Origin: CAIRDP01 sp037134895
GTDB lineage: Bacteria; Bacteroidota; Bacteroidia; Bacteroidales; FEN-979
Reading direction: 5' to 3'
Length of the DNA stretch: 64,000 nucleotides
Assembly: GCA_037134895.1 (NCBI GenBank)
Contig: JBAXLI010000015.1
Coordinates: 1 to 64,000 of the forward strand
The stretch's first letter is position 1. Each line of letters begins with the position of its first letter. The notes under the pieces were generated by a model, which made no database searches, had not been told where the DNA came from, and saw only the letters and a program-made list of their open reading frames with translations. The translations under genes were made by a program, and so were the position numbers. Shown here one piece after another: positions 1-10,061 of the stretch.

Positions 1-60
1 AAAACCGTTACAAGAATCTTTTAAAAACGGTCAACACTATTCAGGCATAGTCAACGAGCC

Positions 61-88
61 ACGTGTCACGTGTCACCTGACACCTTTC
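61..88. repeat. degenerate 7-bp tandem repeat at gene end
   Basis: Four consecutive heptamers (acgtgtc, acgtgtc, acctgac, acctttc) are visible. The array covers the stop codon and last codons of the small PID-CTERM-like gene. It is one of several unrelated heptamer arrays in this window. Confidence 0.6.
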
Positions 89-302
89 GTGACTGGAAGA
101 GTTTTTTCCCGCCGTATACTGCACCCATAACAAGCAGTATCCCTAGTCCACCGTCAATAGGCGCCCCTGCCGGACCCTGGTTCCCGCCTGCACCATGTTC
201 AGAGGGAGGAGGCGGGGCATCAGGACCATCACTGTATGCCGGAAAAGCAGTCATCATCATGAACCCGCATCCCAGCACTATTAGCTTTACCTTTGTTTTC
301 AT
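66..302 (-). CDS. PID-CTERM-like small exported membrane-anchored protein
   Basis: A 78-residue protein with a signal peptide (residues 1-24, ending AYS), a Pro/Gly-rich linker (about 26-47), the motif PIDGGLG (48-54), a short hydrophobic segment (53-64) and a basic end (KK at 66-67). The order motif, hydrophobic helix, basic tail is that of C-terminal sorting signals, and the PIDGG motif matches the small Bacteroidota proteins annotated as PID-CTERM. The role is unknown. It lies 10 bp downstream of the T9SS-exported protein on the same strand and may share its transcript. Its last codons fall inside a heptamer repeat, so the C-terminal end may vary between strains. Confidence 0.7.
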   Translation of the reverse strand: MKTKVKLIVLGCGFMMMTAFPAYSDGPDAPPPPSEHGAGGNQGPAGAPIDGGLGILLVMGAVYGGKKLFQSRKVSGDT

Positions 303-312
303 ATTCTAATGA

Positions 313-2775
313 TTATTTGATGAATAAAAGTTTCTTTGAAACCCAGGCACTTCCTACCGATATGCGAACTGCATATACAGCTGGCGCAAGATTCAGATGA
401 ACCCTCGTTATCCCTGGAGGAATAAGCTGTTCAACTATCCTCTTCCCGGCCATGTCATAAACCCCAAGCATCTCGCAGCCCAGGAAATCTTCCAGTCCTT
501 CTATCCTTAGATCTCCTTTATCGGTGTATAGCTTTACCTTGTTTAAGATCGTGGGTGCATAAGTACCTGATGTATTTCTGTAATGAAGGAAGAATCTTGA
601 ATTCTCCTCGGGATTCAGACTTATGAAATTATAGAAAGGCTGTTCCCTCAGGTCGATGGTCTTTCCTTCTATGCGGTCTTCAAGAAGAAATACATCTTCG
701 GCTGAGAATGTTTCCAACCCGCTGAATTCGAATCTCAGGGTGTCGGTATTGCCTTTTTTGATTCCCAGGGGGATTATACAGGTTCCGGTAAGGGTATCAA
801 GCTGCAAAACCGAATATTTCTTCATGTTCTGAAACAAATACAACTGAGGAGCCTCCCTGAATCCGGTAAGCTTTGCAACATTGTACAGGGATCCCGGGGG
901 GCCAGACAGTGGTCTTGGATTATACAGTACTGTTTCATCAGAGTAACTTCCACCCAAGAGCTTCGTTTTTAATACAAGGGCTGTCGTCGAATTTTTGTAA
1001 GCACACTGGTTGCTGTGAATGCGAGAGGCCTCTGGTATGACAAGCGAGGGAGATGGCCCGTCTGCTTTTACAAAAAAGCCCTGCATTGCAGGTATTTTAC
1101 CTCCGTCAAGTGTTCCTGTAAAACCATTCCAGGTTTTATAGTTGCCCGATATCGCATCCCACACCCAGACAGCATTCTGTATATTGGTTTTAGGCCAGGT
1201 ATGTATATCAGCATTAATGGCTGATGTGTAAGGATTGCCGGCAAGGTTGTATCCTGCATAACTACCTGGGGAATATGATACAGGAACATCAAGATTCTCA
1301 TTACATGGGGTGCCGGTGAAGTTTTTGGTCACATCGCTGGCATATGCTGCCAGGTAACCTGTTCCGGGTTTGAAGATCCTCTGATCCCCTGGCTGGAAGG
1401 ATGTATTCCATAAGCCTGTGACTGTTTTCGAATTCATCCATTGGGATGATACTTCATCCCAGCGGTAAAAGTCGGTGCCGGGTTCAGGGGGGTCGGCGAC
1501 GAATTCAGGCTGAATATCCTGAGAACCGACAGGAGAGGATATCAGGTGATAATTTGCATCATCCGGAGTAAGGTATTTCGGGATAAATCTCTCAGCTTTC
1601 AGAGTGCCGGTCCCGTTAAGGGTTCCATGATAGATAAATGAACCCGGAGCATTGTCAGCGTTCCCTGACTTCAGTATAATCCCATCCGCAGAATTAAGAT
1701 CAAAATCTCCCTGAAGTGTCACAGAAACCGATTGCGGAATTACCAGGCTGCAGCCGTTGTTTATAATCAAGTCTCCATTAATCGTGAGTTCTCCCGGGCA
1801 GACTCTCTTCTCTCCGGATCCGCTGAGTACCAGGTGCCCGTAAGCTGACGGATTACCCACGTTCTGGGCCGAGGTTCCTGAATATTCTATAGTTGATGCG
1901 GGTGAGAAGTTATATGAATTGTAAGCCAGTCCGATGTTTCCCCAGTCGCCTGATGTAAAATTCAGTTTTCCTCCGTCGTTGATGTTCGTCATATGGCATG
2001 CAGAACCACTGCTGGTGCAGACAACCGAACCTGTATTGACCACTCCACCGTTATTGATGGTAAACGATACTGTGTAAGCTGTGGAATTGTTATCGGTTGT
2101 GAGGTATAGTAATCCGCTTACAGTGAGAGTTCCATTCACGATGACCGACCCACCGTAGCTTGATCCGTTGGAAGCGTTTGATCCGTCAATGCAAACGTTA
2201 CCAGGGGTACCGCCGCTGCCGGGACAGTTAAGAGTACAGCCCGGGCTGATAATGATATGAAAATTTGAAGCTGACTTGTTGTTATAAACAGCAGTGCCGT
2301 TGTATCTAAGGTTCACGGTCATCCCTATGGTCAGGGTTGTGGATGAATTCAGCCCGGCGTTCTTGCGTATCCTTGAAGCATCGAATGTACCACTGCCGCT
2401 GATCAGGCAGCTTGAACCTTCGAAATTAAATGAGATCCCGTCAAGTGTTGAGTTATTCCCGATGGTCCCATCGCAGATAATATTTCCATAGATATCGACA
2501 TATCTCTGGCTGCCGCCTGTGTTGGCATAGAGCTTTCCCCCGCTTTCAACGATGAGATTCGTGCAGGATTTCGTCCCGCTGCTTGGAATGGTAACGGTAT
2601 GGCCGCTTTTAATGGTCGCCTGGTCGCCCTGTACAGGGACTACGCCTCCCACCCAGGTTGAAGTACTGGTCCATGAACCAGACTGTGCTGAAATAATATC
2701 AGTTGCTTCACAATTAAGTGATAACCAGGATAATAGCCAGCAGGCTATAAGTCCTTGAAAAATGTTTCCTTTCAT
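313..2775 (-). CDS. secreted repeat-rich protein with T9SS type A sorting domain
   Basis: An 820-residue protein with a signal peptide (about 1-24). The N-terminal half (about 25-400) is rich in Gly, Ser, Thr and Asn with short repeated beta-strand phrases (GTLTVSG, GDLIINNG), as in beta-helical or G8-like adhesins of Bacteroidota. A middle region follows (about 400-620, including YNLAGNPY) as seen in large surface proteins of this phylum. The last 75 or so residues (GVYDMAGKRIVEQ ... AVYAVRISVG ... KKLLFIK) form a type IX secretion C-terminal domain, so the protein should cross the outer membrane and be attached to or released from the surface. No catalytic motif was recognised. Adhesion or a structural role is inference. 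Confidence 0.8.
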   Translation of the reverse strand: MKGNIFQGLIACWLLSWLSLNCEATDIISAQSGSWTSTSTWVGGVVPVQGDQATIKSGHTVTIPSSGTKSCTNLIVESGGKLYANTGGSQRYVDIYGNIICDGTIGNNSTLDGISFNFEGSSCLISGSGTFDASRIRKNAGLNSSTTLTIGMTVNLRYNGTAVYNNKSASNFHIIISPGCTLNCPGSGGTPGNVCIDGSNASNGSSYGGSVIVNGTLTVSGLLYLTTDNNSTAYTVSFTINNGGVVNTGSVVCTSSGSACHMTNINDGGKLNFTSGDWGNIGLAYNSYNFSPASTIEYSGTSAQNVGNPSAYGHLVLSGSGEKRVCPGELTINGDLIINNGCSLVIPQSVSVTLQGDFDLNSADGIILKSGNADNAPGSFIYHGTLNGTGTLKAERFIPKYLTPDDANYHLISSPVGSQDIQPEFVADPPEPGTDFYRWDEVSSQWMNSKTVTGLWNTSFQPGDQRIFKPGTGYLAAYASDVTKNFTGTPCNENLDVPVSYSPGSYAGYNLAGNPYTSAINADIHTWPKTNIQNAVWVWDAISGNYKTWNGFTGTLDGGKIPAMQGFFVKADGPSPSLVIPEASRIHSNQCAYKNSTTALVLKTKLLGGSYSDETVLYNPRPLSGPPGSLYNVAKLTGFREAPQLYLFQNMKKYSVLQLDTLTGTCIIPLGIKKGNTDTLRFEFSGLETFSAEDVFLLEDRIEGKTIDLREQPFYNFISLNPEENSRFFLHYRNTSGTYAPTILNKVKLYTDKGDLRIEGLEDFLGCEMLGVYDMAGKRIVEQLIPPGITRVHLNLAPAVYAVRISVGSAWVSKKLLFIK

Positions 2776-2838
2776 AAGCTTTTTATTGCTTAATCCGGGA
2801 AGTCTTAAAAAGTGATAGGGTCTGAGAGGAAAAAATGC

Positions 2839-4134
2839 CTATTTTTTATGAACAGGTTTGCGGAAGTAGATTTTTCCTTTGGAATATTTTGAGCTTTTTT
2901 TGACGGTGTGAGGCGGAGCAGGACTGGCTCTTTTGCCGTTTACATATTTTGCAATGAAGGCATCGGGGATCTCTTTTGAAGTCCTCAGCGAAGTCATCAG
3001 CTTCCTTGCATCATTAACATTCACGAAAGATCCAATGGTATACCGGTACCAGCCTCCTGAAAACTCTTTTGAAACGGCCTGGCTGAGTTTGAATTTCTCT
3101 TTTACCTGTTCGGCTGTGTATGTATTCTCTTTAAAAGCGTAAATCTGGACCCTGTAAGTGACCCCTTTTACAGCTTTTACCGGGGATGACATTATATTCG
3201 TGTCGGGTATAAATTCTTCGGATATATTGGTATCGGGCAGAAGCAGGTTTTCCACTGGATGAAGACTGTCACTCTGCTGGACTTTCGGTTTGGAATTGGC
3301 ATTTGCAACTGCTGCTTTTGCAGCCAGTTCTTTTTGTCTTTCAGCTTCAATCTCTGCGGCCAGCAAAGGTTGAGGAGGGGGCGGACCGATTTGTTTCTGG
3401 TATGAAGCCTGCCCGAGCTTATCATTTGAAGGTTTGTTGAAATTATAGGTAACATTAAAAGCCAGCAGGCTGTAGGAGTCATACGGGAAGCCCCCGGGCG
3501 TAGCATCAAGGTTGTCGCTTAAAAGGCTTCTCAGGGTCCATTCCAATCCGAGATTTACTTTGTCTTTAATGCTGAAATAAGCTCCAAGTCCGGCCGGCAC
3601 CACAAGGTGAAGATTGAGGTTCTCCCAGCTTCCGTCCCTGCCGATAATTTCACCGGTGGTTATATCTTTCTTTTTCGTGATCCAGTCAACAGCGCCTGCA
3701 CCCAGGGTGCCGTAAACAAAGAAAAAACGTTTCGGATTGTATCGTCCAAAGAGATTGCTGAAGTTGATGGTTGTGTTCACGTTTAATTCGAAAAGGGTGC
3801 TTTCGAAATATTGGTTACACGGGCTCCCATCCTTATATTTGGTCTTTTCACCGGCCAGCTGTCCGTAAAGGAATTGTCCGCGTAACATGAAAACATGGCT
3901 CAGCTGCCGGTTAAGCGAGAGGGTTCCTGCAAAACGTAGTTCATTAATCGGGCTTGTAGCAGGAAAAAAATTGTTCTCTTTAAGGTCTCCGAAAAAAATG
4001 TTTGGCCCACCGCTCAGGCTCACCGACCAGTTGTCCCAAAAGCGTTTACCCAGGAGCCCGTTAGTCTGGGCCTGAGCACCGGAGCCAAAAAATAGCAAAA
4101 AGAGGATGATCAGCAGTGGAGTAGATTTATGCAT
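2839..4134 (-). CDS. outer membrane beta-barrel protein with C-terminal SPOR domain
   Basis: The start at 4134 (MHKSTPLLIILF) is preferred over the upstream ATG at 4218, because the upstream extension has no signal-peptide character. This gives 431 residues. A signal peptide ends at AQAQ (about residue 23). Residues 25-240 alternate polar and aromatic strands (LSGGPNIFFGD, LRGQFLYGQLAG, YNPKRFFFVYG), typical of an outer membrane barrel. An Ala/Gln/Glu-rich linker follows. Residues about 335-410 (YRVQIYAFKE, WYRYTIGSF, DARKLMTSLR) form a SPOR domain, a peptidoglycan-binding fold. The protein probably links the outer membrane to the wall. It lies in a run of minus-strand envelope genes. Confidence 0.75.
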   Translation of the reverse strand: MHKSTPLLIILFLLFFGSGAQAQTNGLLGKRFWDNWSVSLSGGPNIFFGDLKENNFFPATSPINELRFAGTLSLNRQLSHVFMLRGQFLYGQLAGEKTKYKDGSPCNQYFESTLFELNVNTTINFSNLFGRYNPKRFFFVYGTLGAGAVDWITKKKDITTGEIIGRDGSWENLNLHLVVPAGLGAYFSIKDKVNLGLEWTLRSLLSDNLDATPGGFPYDSYSLLAFNVTYNFNKPSNDKLGQASYQKQIGPPPPQPLLAAEIEAERQKELAAKAAVANANSKPKVQQSDSLHPVENLLLPDTNISEEFIPDTNIMSSPVKAVKGVTYRVQIYAFKENTYTAEQVKEKFKLSQAVSKEFSGGWYRYTIGSFVNVNDARKLMTSLRTSKEIPDAFIAKYVNGKRASPAPPHTVKKSSKYSKGKIYFRKPVHKK

Positions 4135-4225
4135 GCAGAGTGTGACAACTTGGATCCGGAGTAAAGATACGTGCATAAGTTTTAGAAACACTCTCTGATG
4201 GAAGAACTTTATTAACAACCCATTG

Positions 4226-5332
4226 TTACTTTTTAAGTTGGAGAGCTTTAGAAAAATCGCTTACCGAATTGGCATAATCACCCATGGCCTTGAGAGCAAA
4301 TCCCCGGTAATAATACCCGTCGGAAAAATCGGGTTTAAGTTGAACCACAGTTGTGAAATCCGCCACCGATTTTTTGTACTCCTGCATTTTCAGGTATACC
4401 AATCCACGGTTGCAAAGTGCATCGACCCCGCCTTTGTTTTTACGTATTGCAGTTGTAAGGTCCGACAAGGCCCTGCTGTATTTTTCCATATAAGCAAAAA
4501 GGCACCCCCGGTTATTATAACCCATATACGATGGGTATTGGCCCAGCAACAGGTCAAAGGCTTTCATGGCCTGGATATTATCCCCCGAAAGCCTGTATAG
4601 ATAACCCAGATCAAGAAGGATCAGACTGTCATCGGCCGGTTTAAGTTCGTGCACCTTCACAAGCATGTCGATAGATTTCTTGTACCTGCCGAAATTATAA
4701 CTCCATGTCGCATAATTGTAATAGGCCTCAAGGAATTTCTGTTCCCTTGAGCAAAAACCATAAAGTGCATCAATAAGCAGGGAATCGCTTGGCCTGGTTA
4801 ACACCTGGTTGGTCCCAAGTATATATGAAATGAAAATCCTTTCCTGAGTAAACTCCGCATTGTTCCAGTAATCGGGCTTCATCAATTGCTGTGGAGGAAC
4901 ATTCAAGGTCGTACCGCATATATTAAGCACGCTGTCGTTCCAGTGAAGCTGCATATAAGAGAGTGCAATGAAAAAGTTACAGAAGTTCCTGTTGATGTTG
5001 CTATCGACCCTTGCAATTTTGAAATCGCGGATGGATTCGAAATACATTCCCTGTTTCAGAAGGCTGATGCCACGGTAGAAATGGATTGCGCTTTTGGCAT
5101 TGCTCTTGGGGAAAAGATCCTCCTTGTATTTATCGGCAAGAGATGCAAAATCGGTTTTATATTTCAGGATACAGAGTTCCCTTAAGGGCGGAATCTGGTC
5201 TTTTCCCTGTTTATCACCTGGATTGACAGTTGCTGTCGGGCTTGTCTTTGGGGTCGCTTTCTTCTGAGCATGGCAAAATGCAGGCAGGACTAAAATTAGC
5301 AGGGCTGCAGCAATGTATGAACACTTTCTCAT
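4226..5332 (-). CDS. exported TPR-repeat protein
   Basis: The start is placed at 5332 (MRKCSYIAAALLILVLPAFC), 17 codons inside the longest frame, because a signal peptide begins there. This gives 368 residues. Cleavage is probable after CHA, leaving a periplasmic protein. The C-terminal half is a run of tetratricopeptide repeats (GYNNRGCLFAYMEKYSRAL, DALCNRGLVYLKMQEYKKSV, DGYYYRGFALKAMGDY). TPR proteins bind partner proteins and no enzymatic motif is visible. The gene is followed 92 bp later by the barrel/SPOR protein gene on the same strand, so a role in envelope assembly is plausible but is inference. Confidence 0.7.
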   Translation of the reverse strand: MRKCSYIAAALLILVLPAFCHAQKKATPKTSPTATVNPGDKQGKDQIPPLRELCILKYKTDFASLADKYKEDLFPKSNAKSAIHFYRGISLLKQGMYFESIRDFKIARVDSNINRNFCNFFIALSYMQLHWNDSVLNICGTTLNVPPQQLMKPDYWNNAEFTQERIFISYILGTNQVLTRPSDSLLIDALYGFCSREQKFLEAYYNYATWSYNFGRYKKSIDMLVKVHELKPADDSLILLDLGYLYRLSGDNIQAMKAFDLLLGQYPSYMGYNNRGCLFAYMEKYSRALSDLTTAIRKNKGGVDALCNRGLVYLKMQEYKKSVADFTTVVQLKPDFSDGYYYRGFALKAMGDYANSVSDFSKALQLKK

Positions 5333-5410
5333 GAGAAGCAAATATAAAGCATTCGCATCTAATTTTACAACATACCCGCTCAAGATATTACTGGATTATT
5401 AACAACGATT

Positions 5411-6784
5411 TCAATGAAATGCACTTGGTTTTTTACGATTGCGGATGAGGAACACCGGAGTCCATTCGATCGAGACCCAGGCGTAACTTACAGGCTTCCC
5501 GTTCTGGAAGCTCCAGCCGTTAAAATTTTGCATGCCTGCACCGGGAAAGAGAAGTGAATAATCAAATATAAGTTCCAGGTTGGGTATGGGAAGCCAGCTG
5601 AAATTCAACTCGGCGATATGCATGAAGCTTGGAGGGACCTTGACAATCCTGACAAGCATGGAGTCGGGTACAAGCTGTCTTATATAAGGGTGTGGAAGAC
5701 TTAACCAATGATAAGTCGCTTCGATAGAGACCTTCTCTGATAGAATGAAGATGGCCTTGAAGGAAAGGTTATTGAGTCCCTGGTGCTCATTACTTCGGGT
5801 CATCCCGGTAAACAGCCCGCCAGCGCCGATATTTTTTGCGGTATTGCCATAAAGCAGGCTGAAACCATGAACTGTGGTCTTCATTCCAATGGAATCAGAC
5901 AGGTCGTTACCACCAAAATGTTCGAAAGCAGGCACCAGGTTAAACCATTCAAGCGGGTGAAAGGCAACATAAGCCGCATAGTAATTTGCAGAAAGCCTTC
6001 TGCCGTCAGGAATATGACCGAACTGATAGTACCCCACCAGGTTTACGTCCCATGAAGGCCAGGCGATCCAGGCAGTCCCTCCAATCGTATTCTTGATGTA
6101 AAGTGTACTCAGGTCGATCCCGTTGTCGTTTGCATCCCATGTGTCGCTGAATATCAGCGTGAGCTGACCGTCAAACAGTTTTTTCATGCCATATAACCAG
6201 CCCATGTAACGGTAATTGTTTATATCGGGATCGGTGCTGAGTATAATATACTCTTTCCCCAGACGGTTGAATGCAAAACCAATGTCGGCCCAGAGTGAAG
6301 TGTCAGGTTTCAGGTAATGCAGAATAATGGCATTATGAGAAGTGACAAGCCGGTTCCAGTCCCTCGACTGAAAAAACAGGTTAGTCGTGTAATCGATCTG
6401 TATCCTTCCTGCCTGCAGAGACAGATTTTTATTAAAATTAAATCTAACCCAGGCTTCATAAACGTTGGCATTGAAATAAGCAGGAACGTTGATGCTATAG
6501 AGGTTGCTTCCTTTGGTGAAAGATCCTCCCAATGATAAATAAGCCCCGAACCTTCTGCTGTTATAACGCAGATCCAGTTCACCATATCCCAGCACATTGT
6601 ACAAATTGCTTCTTGTAGAATCGGAAAACGTTCTTCTGAGGTTGTAGTATTCTCCCCTGAGGCTGAAATCTCCTGAAAAGATGAACTGTGCTTTCGCCGG
6701 TTCAGCCCAGGATGCCATCCGCAGTAAAACAAACAGGAATAAGATTCTGTACAGGAAAATTTTATGAGGAGAGGAAAGCGTCAT
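5411..6784 (-). CDS. porin-like outer membrane beta-barrel protein
   Basis: A 457-residue protein with a hydrophobic N-terminal export signal ending near AKAQ (residue 33). The rest is a series of amphipathic strands rich in aromatics (LRGEYYNLRRTF, ELDLRYNSRRFGAYLSLGG, LSLQAGRIQIDYTTNLFFQ, NANVYEAWVRFNFN) with polar turns. This matches carbohydrate-selective or alginate-export-type barrels of Bacteroidota. The C-terminus lacks a final aromatic residue. The substrate cannot be told. It is the first gene of the minus-strand envelope run and is divergent from the GT117 gene. Confidence 0.6.
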   Translation of the reverse strand: MTLSSPHKIFLYRILFLFVLLRMASWAEPAKAQFIFSGDFSLRGEYYNLRRTFSDSTRSNLYNVLGYGELDLRYNSRRFGAYLSLGGSFTKGSNLYSINVPAYFNANVYEAWVRFNFNKNLSLQAGRIQIDYTTNLFFQSRDWNRLVTSHNAIILHYLKPDTSLWADIGFAFNRLGKEYIILSTDPDINNYRYMGWLYGMKKLFDGQLTLIFSDTWDANDNGIDLSTLYIKNTIGGTAWIAWPSWDVNLVGYYQFGHIPDGRRLSANYYAAYVAFHPLEWFNLVPAFEHFGGNDLSDSIGMKTTVHGFSLLYGNTAKNIGAGGLFTGMTRSNEHQGLNNLSFKAIFILSEKVSIEATYHWLSLPHPYIRQLVPDSMLVRIVKVPPSFMHIAELNFSWLPIPNLELIFDYSLLFPGAGMQNFNGWSFQNGKPVSYAWVSIEWTPVFLIRNRKKPSAFH

Positions 6785-6908
6785 CCTGAAAATTTGAGCA
6801 AAAATAGTTTATTTGTTATAATGCAGATATCATTATCGCGTTATACTTTCCGATAATCAGCAGTCTTTTAGTATTTTTACCGACTTCAAAGAACCCTAAC
6901 ATCATTTT

Positions 6909-9900
6909 ATGAAACAATTCCGCAAATATAATACGATTGCAGGATGGATAGTATTCGCAATCGCCGCTATTGTTTACATTAAAACCGTGGAGCCCACGGT
7001 TAGCTGGTGGGATCCGGGCGAGCATATCGCCACTTCATATAAGCTTCAGATCGGGCATCCTCCCGGGGCGCCTACCTTCCAGCTTATGGCACGCTTTCTC
7101 TCGCTTTTTGCATTCGGAGATACCAGCAAAGCTGCGGTAATGATCAATATGGTTTCGGTGCTCAGCAGCGCTTTCGTGATCCTGTTCCTGTTCTGGATCA
7201 TCACTATGATTGCCAAAAAGATGCTGATTAAACCCGGAGAGGATATGACGCAGGAGAACATGTGGACTATTCTTGCTGCAGGTTTTGTAGGGGCTATGAC
7301 ATTTACCTTCACCGATTCCTTCTGGTTCTCGGCCGTGGAAGCCAATGTGTTTGCCATGTCGTATTTCTGCACTTCCGTCGTGATCTGGGCCATTTTTAAG
7401 TGGGATGAGATGGCGGATGAAAAACACAGTTACCGATGGCTGATTTTCGTAGCTTTCATGATCGGGCTCTCAATCGGGGTTCATCTTCTGAACCTTCTTA
7501 CCATTCCTGCTCTGTCGATGGTTTATTATTTCAGGAAATATAGTCCGACAAAATGGGGAATAGTTACCGCCATGGGCATCTCATTCGCCCTGGTAGCCAG
7601 CATGATGTATTTTGTAATACCATGGATCCCTAAATTTGCAAGTTACTTTGAACTGGCTTTTGTAAACGGACTGGGAATGCCTTTTAATTCCGGGACAATC
7701 ATTTATTTCCTGCTCTTTTTCGGACTGCTCATATGGGGTTTATGGTATACAAGAGCAAAAGGGAAGACGGTACTGAACACCATCCTGCTTTCACTATCAT
7801 TTCTGCTGATCGGATATTCTTCCTTCGTTTCTCTTGTGATCAGGGCAAATGCCGACACACCAATAAATGAAAACAAACCCAAGGATGCTATTACGCTTGT
7901 TTCTTTCCTGAACCGCGAGCAATATGGAACCTGGCCTTTCCTTTACGGACAGTATTATACAGCCCCTGTGATTGAATATAAGGACGGAAGCCCGATCTAT
8001 AAAAAGAATGCGGCAACCGGGAAGTATGAGGTTATCGACGACCGCAAGGGAACAATCCCGGTGTACGACCCAAGATTTACAACTCTCCTGCCCCGTATGT
8101 GGTGCACAAACCAGGACCGGCCCGGAAGTTCTGAATTTTTCAAAAACTGGGGAGGACCAGGTATCCCCATGGACATTACAGGACCCGATGGCAAGCCACA
8201 GACAGTAAGCAAACCGACCTTCGGCGAAAACCTGAAATTCATGTTCACATACCAGTTCAACTGGATGTACTTAAGGTATTTTCTCTGGAATTTTTCAGGG
8301 AGGCAGGATGATATACAGAGTTTCGGAAGTGTCAGGAACGGAAACTGGATCACAGGGATCCCTTTCATTGATAAATATCATGTGGGAAACTCTCTCACCG
8401 ACCTTCCCGACAGCGTGAAATCAAGAGCTTCTCATAAATATTTCATGCTTCCGCTAATCCTGGGATTAATTGGATTCTTTTTTCAGATCAAAAAGGATTA
8501 CAGGAACAGCATCATTGTCATCCTTCTGTTTCTGCTGACCGGGCTTGCGATAACATTTTATCTTAATCAGAAACCTTTTGAACCGAGGGAACGGGATTAC
8601 TCCTACGCCGGATCCTTTATGGCGTTTTCAATTTGGATAGGTCTCGGGGTGATAGCCCTGGTTGATTTCATCCGGGAAAAAGCAAAACTGAAAGGATTTC
8701 TGCCGATAATCCTGGTTACAGTCATTACAACCCTCCTTGTTCCGGGAGTTCTTGCCCAGCAGAACTGGAAAGACCATGACCGCACCGGAAAATATTCGGC
8801 CAGGGATTTTGCTGCAAACTACCTGAATTCCTGTGATAAAAATGCCTTGCTGATAACAAACGGTGACAACGATACCTTCCCCTTGTGGTATAACCAGGAG
8901 GTGGAAGCAGTGAGGCCCGATGTACGAATTATCAACAGGGAACTTGCTTCAGGCTCATGGTATATCGAACAACTGTATAAAAAAATGTATGATTCGGAGC
9001 CTGTGAAACTCACCATTCCCGTTGAACAATACCAGCCTGGAACCAATGATATTATAACGTATTATGATGTCGGACTGAAAGGATATGTTGAGCTTAAAGA
9101 TCTTGTCGACTTCATAAAAAGCAAGGATCCACAGACTTTTGTAACCATGCAGAACGGGGAAAAGATCAAATTCTTCCCTGCGAAAAAGATCAAGATCACG
9201 GTAAATAAGGAAAATTGCCTGAAATACGGGATTGTGCCTGAGTATTTCAAAGACAAGATGGTTGATTCAATCACTTTCAATATCAAATCCAACCTGTTAT
9301 ACAAAAACGATATCATGACTCTTGACCTGATCGCCAGCAGCGACTGGACAAGGCCGGTGTATTTTGCAGCTCCGAATTCGGTACGCAATTTCCTCGATAT
9401 TGAGAAATACTGTTATATGGAAGGCTGGGTCTATAAATTCATGCCGGTAGCTCCCGATTCGACCAATTACATACCCTCGCTTGGAAGTATCGATGCAAAG
9501 GGTTCCTATGACATCATCATGAATAAGTGCAAATGGGGAAACCTCGATGCTCCTGGTGTTTACGTGGATCCTGAAAGCCTCAACAGTTCGATGAGGCCAA
9601 AGATGGATGCATTGTTTGTGGGACAGATGCTGCTCGACAAGGGAATGAAGAAAGAGTGTAAAGCCCTGGTAGATCTTTACCTGTCGAAATTCCCTGATCC
9701 GAAATTCGTGTATGATATGTACAACCTCCCCTTTGTCGAAATGTACTACAAAACCGGAGATCCGGCAAGCGCTGTGAAGCTGAGCAACAGGATCGCCGAG
9801 GTGATGGGGCAGAACCTTGATTATTATGCTTCATTTTCGTCTGCATTAAAGCCTGATTTTCTTGAGGATGTTCAAACTGCACTGGAAGTGCTAAACCGAC

Positions 9901-9986
9901 TGAAGGATGCAGCTGTGCAAAACAACCAACCCGGGCTTGCTCAAAAAATTGGGGTATTGATTAAGCAGAAGAATCCCGGGATTTAG
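6909..9986 (+). CDS. GT117 / DUF2723-family membrane glycosyltransferase
   Basis: A 1025-residue protein beginning with the family's conserved N-terminus (SWWDPGEHIATSYKLQIGHPPGAP, in part, residues about 33-56) followed by roughly ten membrane helices to about residue 280 and a second helical block near 505-620. The C-terminal 400 residues are soluble and include NGDNDTFPLWYNQE and a TPR-like tail. The family is CAZy GT117, related to human TMEM260, which transfers O-linked mannose; the acidic WWDPGE segment corresponds to the catalytic loop of PMT-like GT-C enzymes. In Bacteroidota it probably glycosylates exported proteins, but the sugar is unknown. It is followed closely by a sensor kinase gene on the same strand. 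Confidence 0.8.
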   Translation: MKQFRKYNTIAGWIVFAIAAIVYIKTVEPTVSWWDPGEHIATSYKLQIGHPPGAPTFQLMARFLSLFAFGDTSKAAVMINMVSVLSSAFVILFLFWIITMIAKKMLIKPGEDMTQENMWTILAAGFVGAMTFTFTDSFWFSAVEANVFAMSYFCTSVVIWAIFKWDEMADEKHSYRWLIFVAFMIGLSIGVHLLNLLTIPALSMVYYFRKYSPTKWGIVTAMGISFALVASMMYFVIPWIPKFASYFELAFVNGLGMPFNSGTIIYFLLFFGLLIWGLWYTRAKGKTVLNTILLSLSFLLIGYSSFVSLVIRANADTPINENKPKDAITLVSFLNREQYGTWPFLYGQYYTAPVIEYKDGSPIYKKNAATGKYEVIDDRKGTIPVYDPRFTTLLPRMWCTNQDRPGSSEFFKNWGGPGIPMDITGPDGKPQTVSKPTFGENLKFMFTYQFNWMYLRYFLWNFSGRQDDIQSFGSVRNGNWITGIPFIDKYHVGNSLTDLPDSVKSRASHKYFMLPLILGLIGFFFQIKKDYRNSIIVILLFLLTGLAITFYLNQKPFEPRERDYSYAGSFMAFSIWIGLGVIALVDFIREKAKLKGFLPIILVTVITTLLVPGVLAQQNWKDHDRTGKYSARDFAANYLNSCDKNALLITNGDNDTFPLWYNQEVEAVRPDVRIINRELASGSWYIEQLYKKMYDSEPVKLTIPVEQYQPGTNDIITYYDVGLKGYVELKDLVDFIKSKDPQTFVTMQNGEKIKFFPAKKIKITVNKENCLKYGIVPEYFKDKMVDSITFNIKSNLLYKNDIMTLDLIASSDWTRPVYFAAPNSVRNFLDIEKYCYMEGWVYKFMPVAPDSTNYIPSLGSIDAKGSYDIIMNKCKWGNLDAPGVYVDPESLNSSMRPKMDALFVGQMLLDKGMKKECKALVDLYLSKFPDPKFVYDMYNLPFVEMYYKTGDPASAVKLSNRIAEVMGQNLDYYASFSSALKPDFLEDVQTALEVLNRLKDAAVQNNQPGLAQKIGVLIKQKNPGI

Positions 9987-10061
9987 TATATTAGCATGCT
10001 GTTGAGGTCCTTATGCAACTTTTTAGTGGTAATAAGGGTCTTGAGTATTAAAGATGTCATT

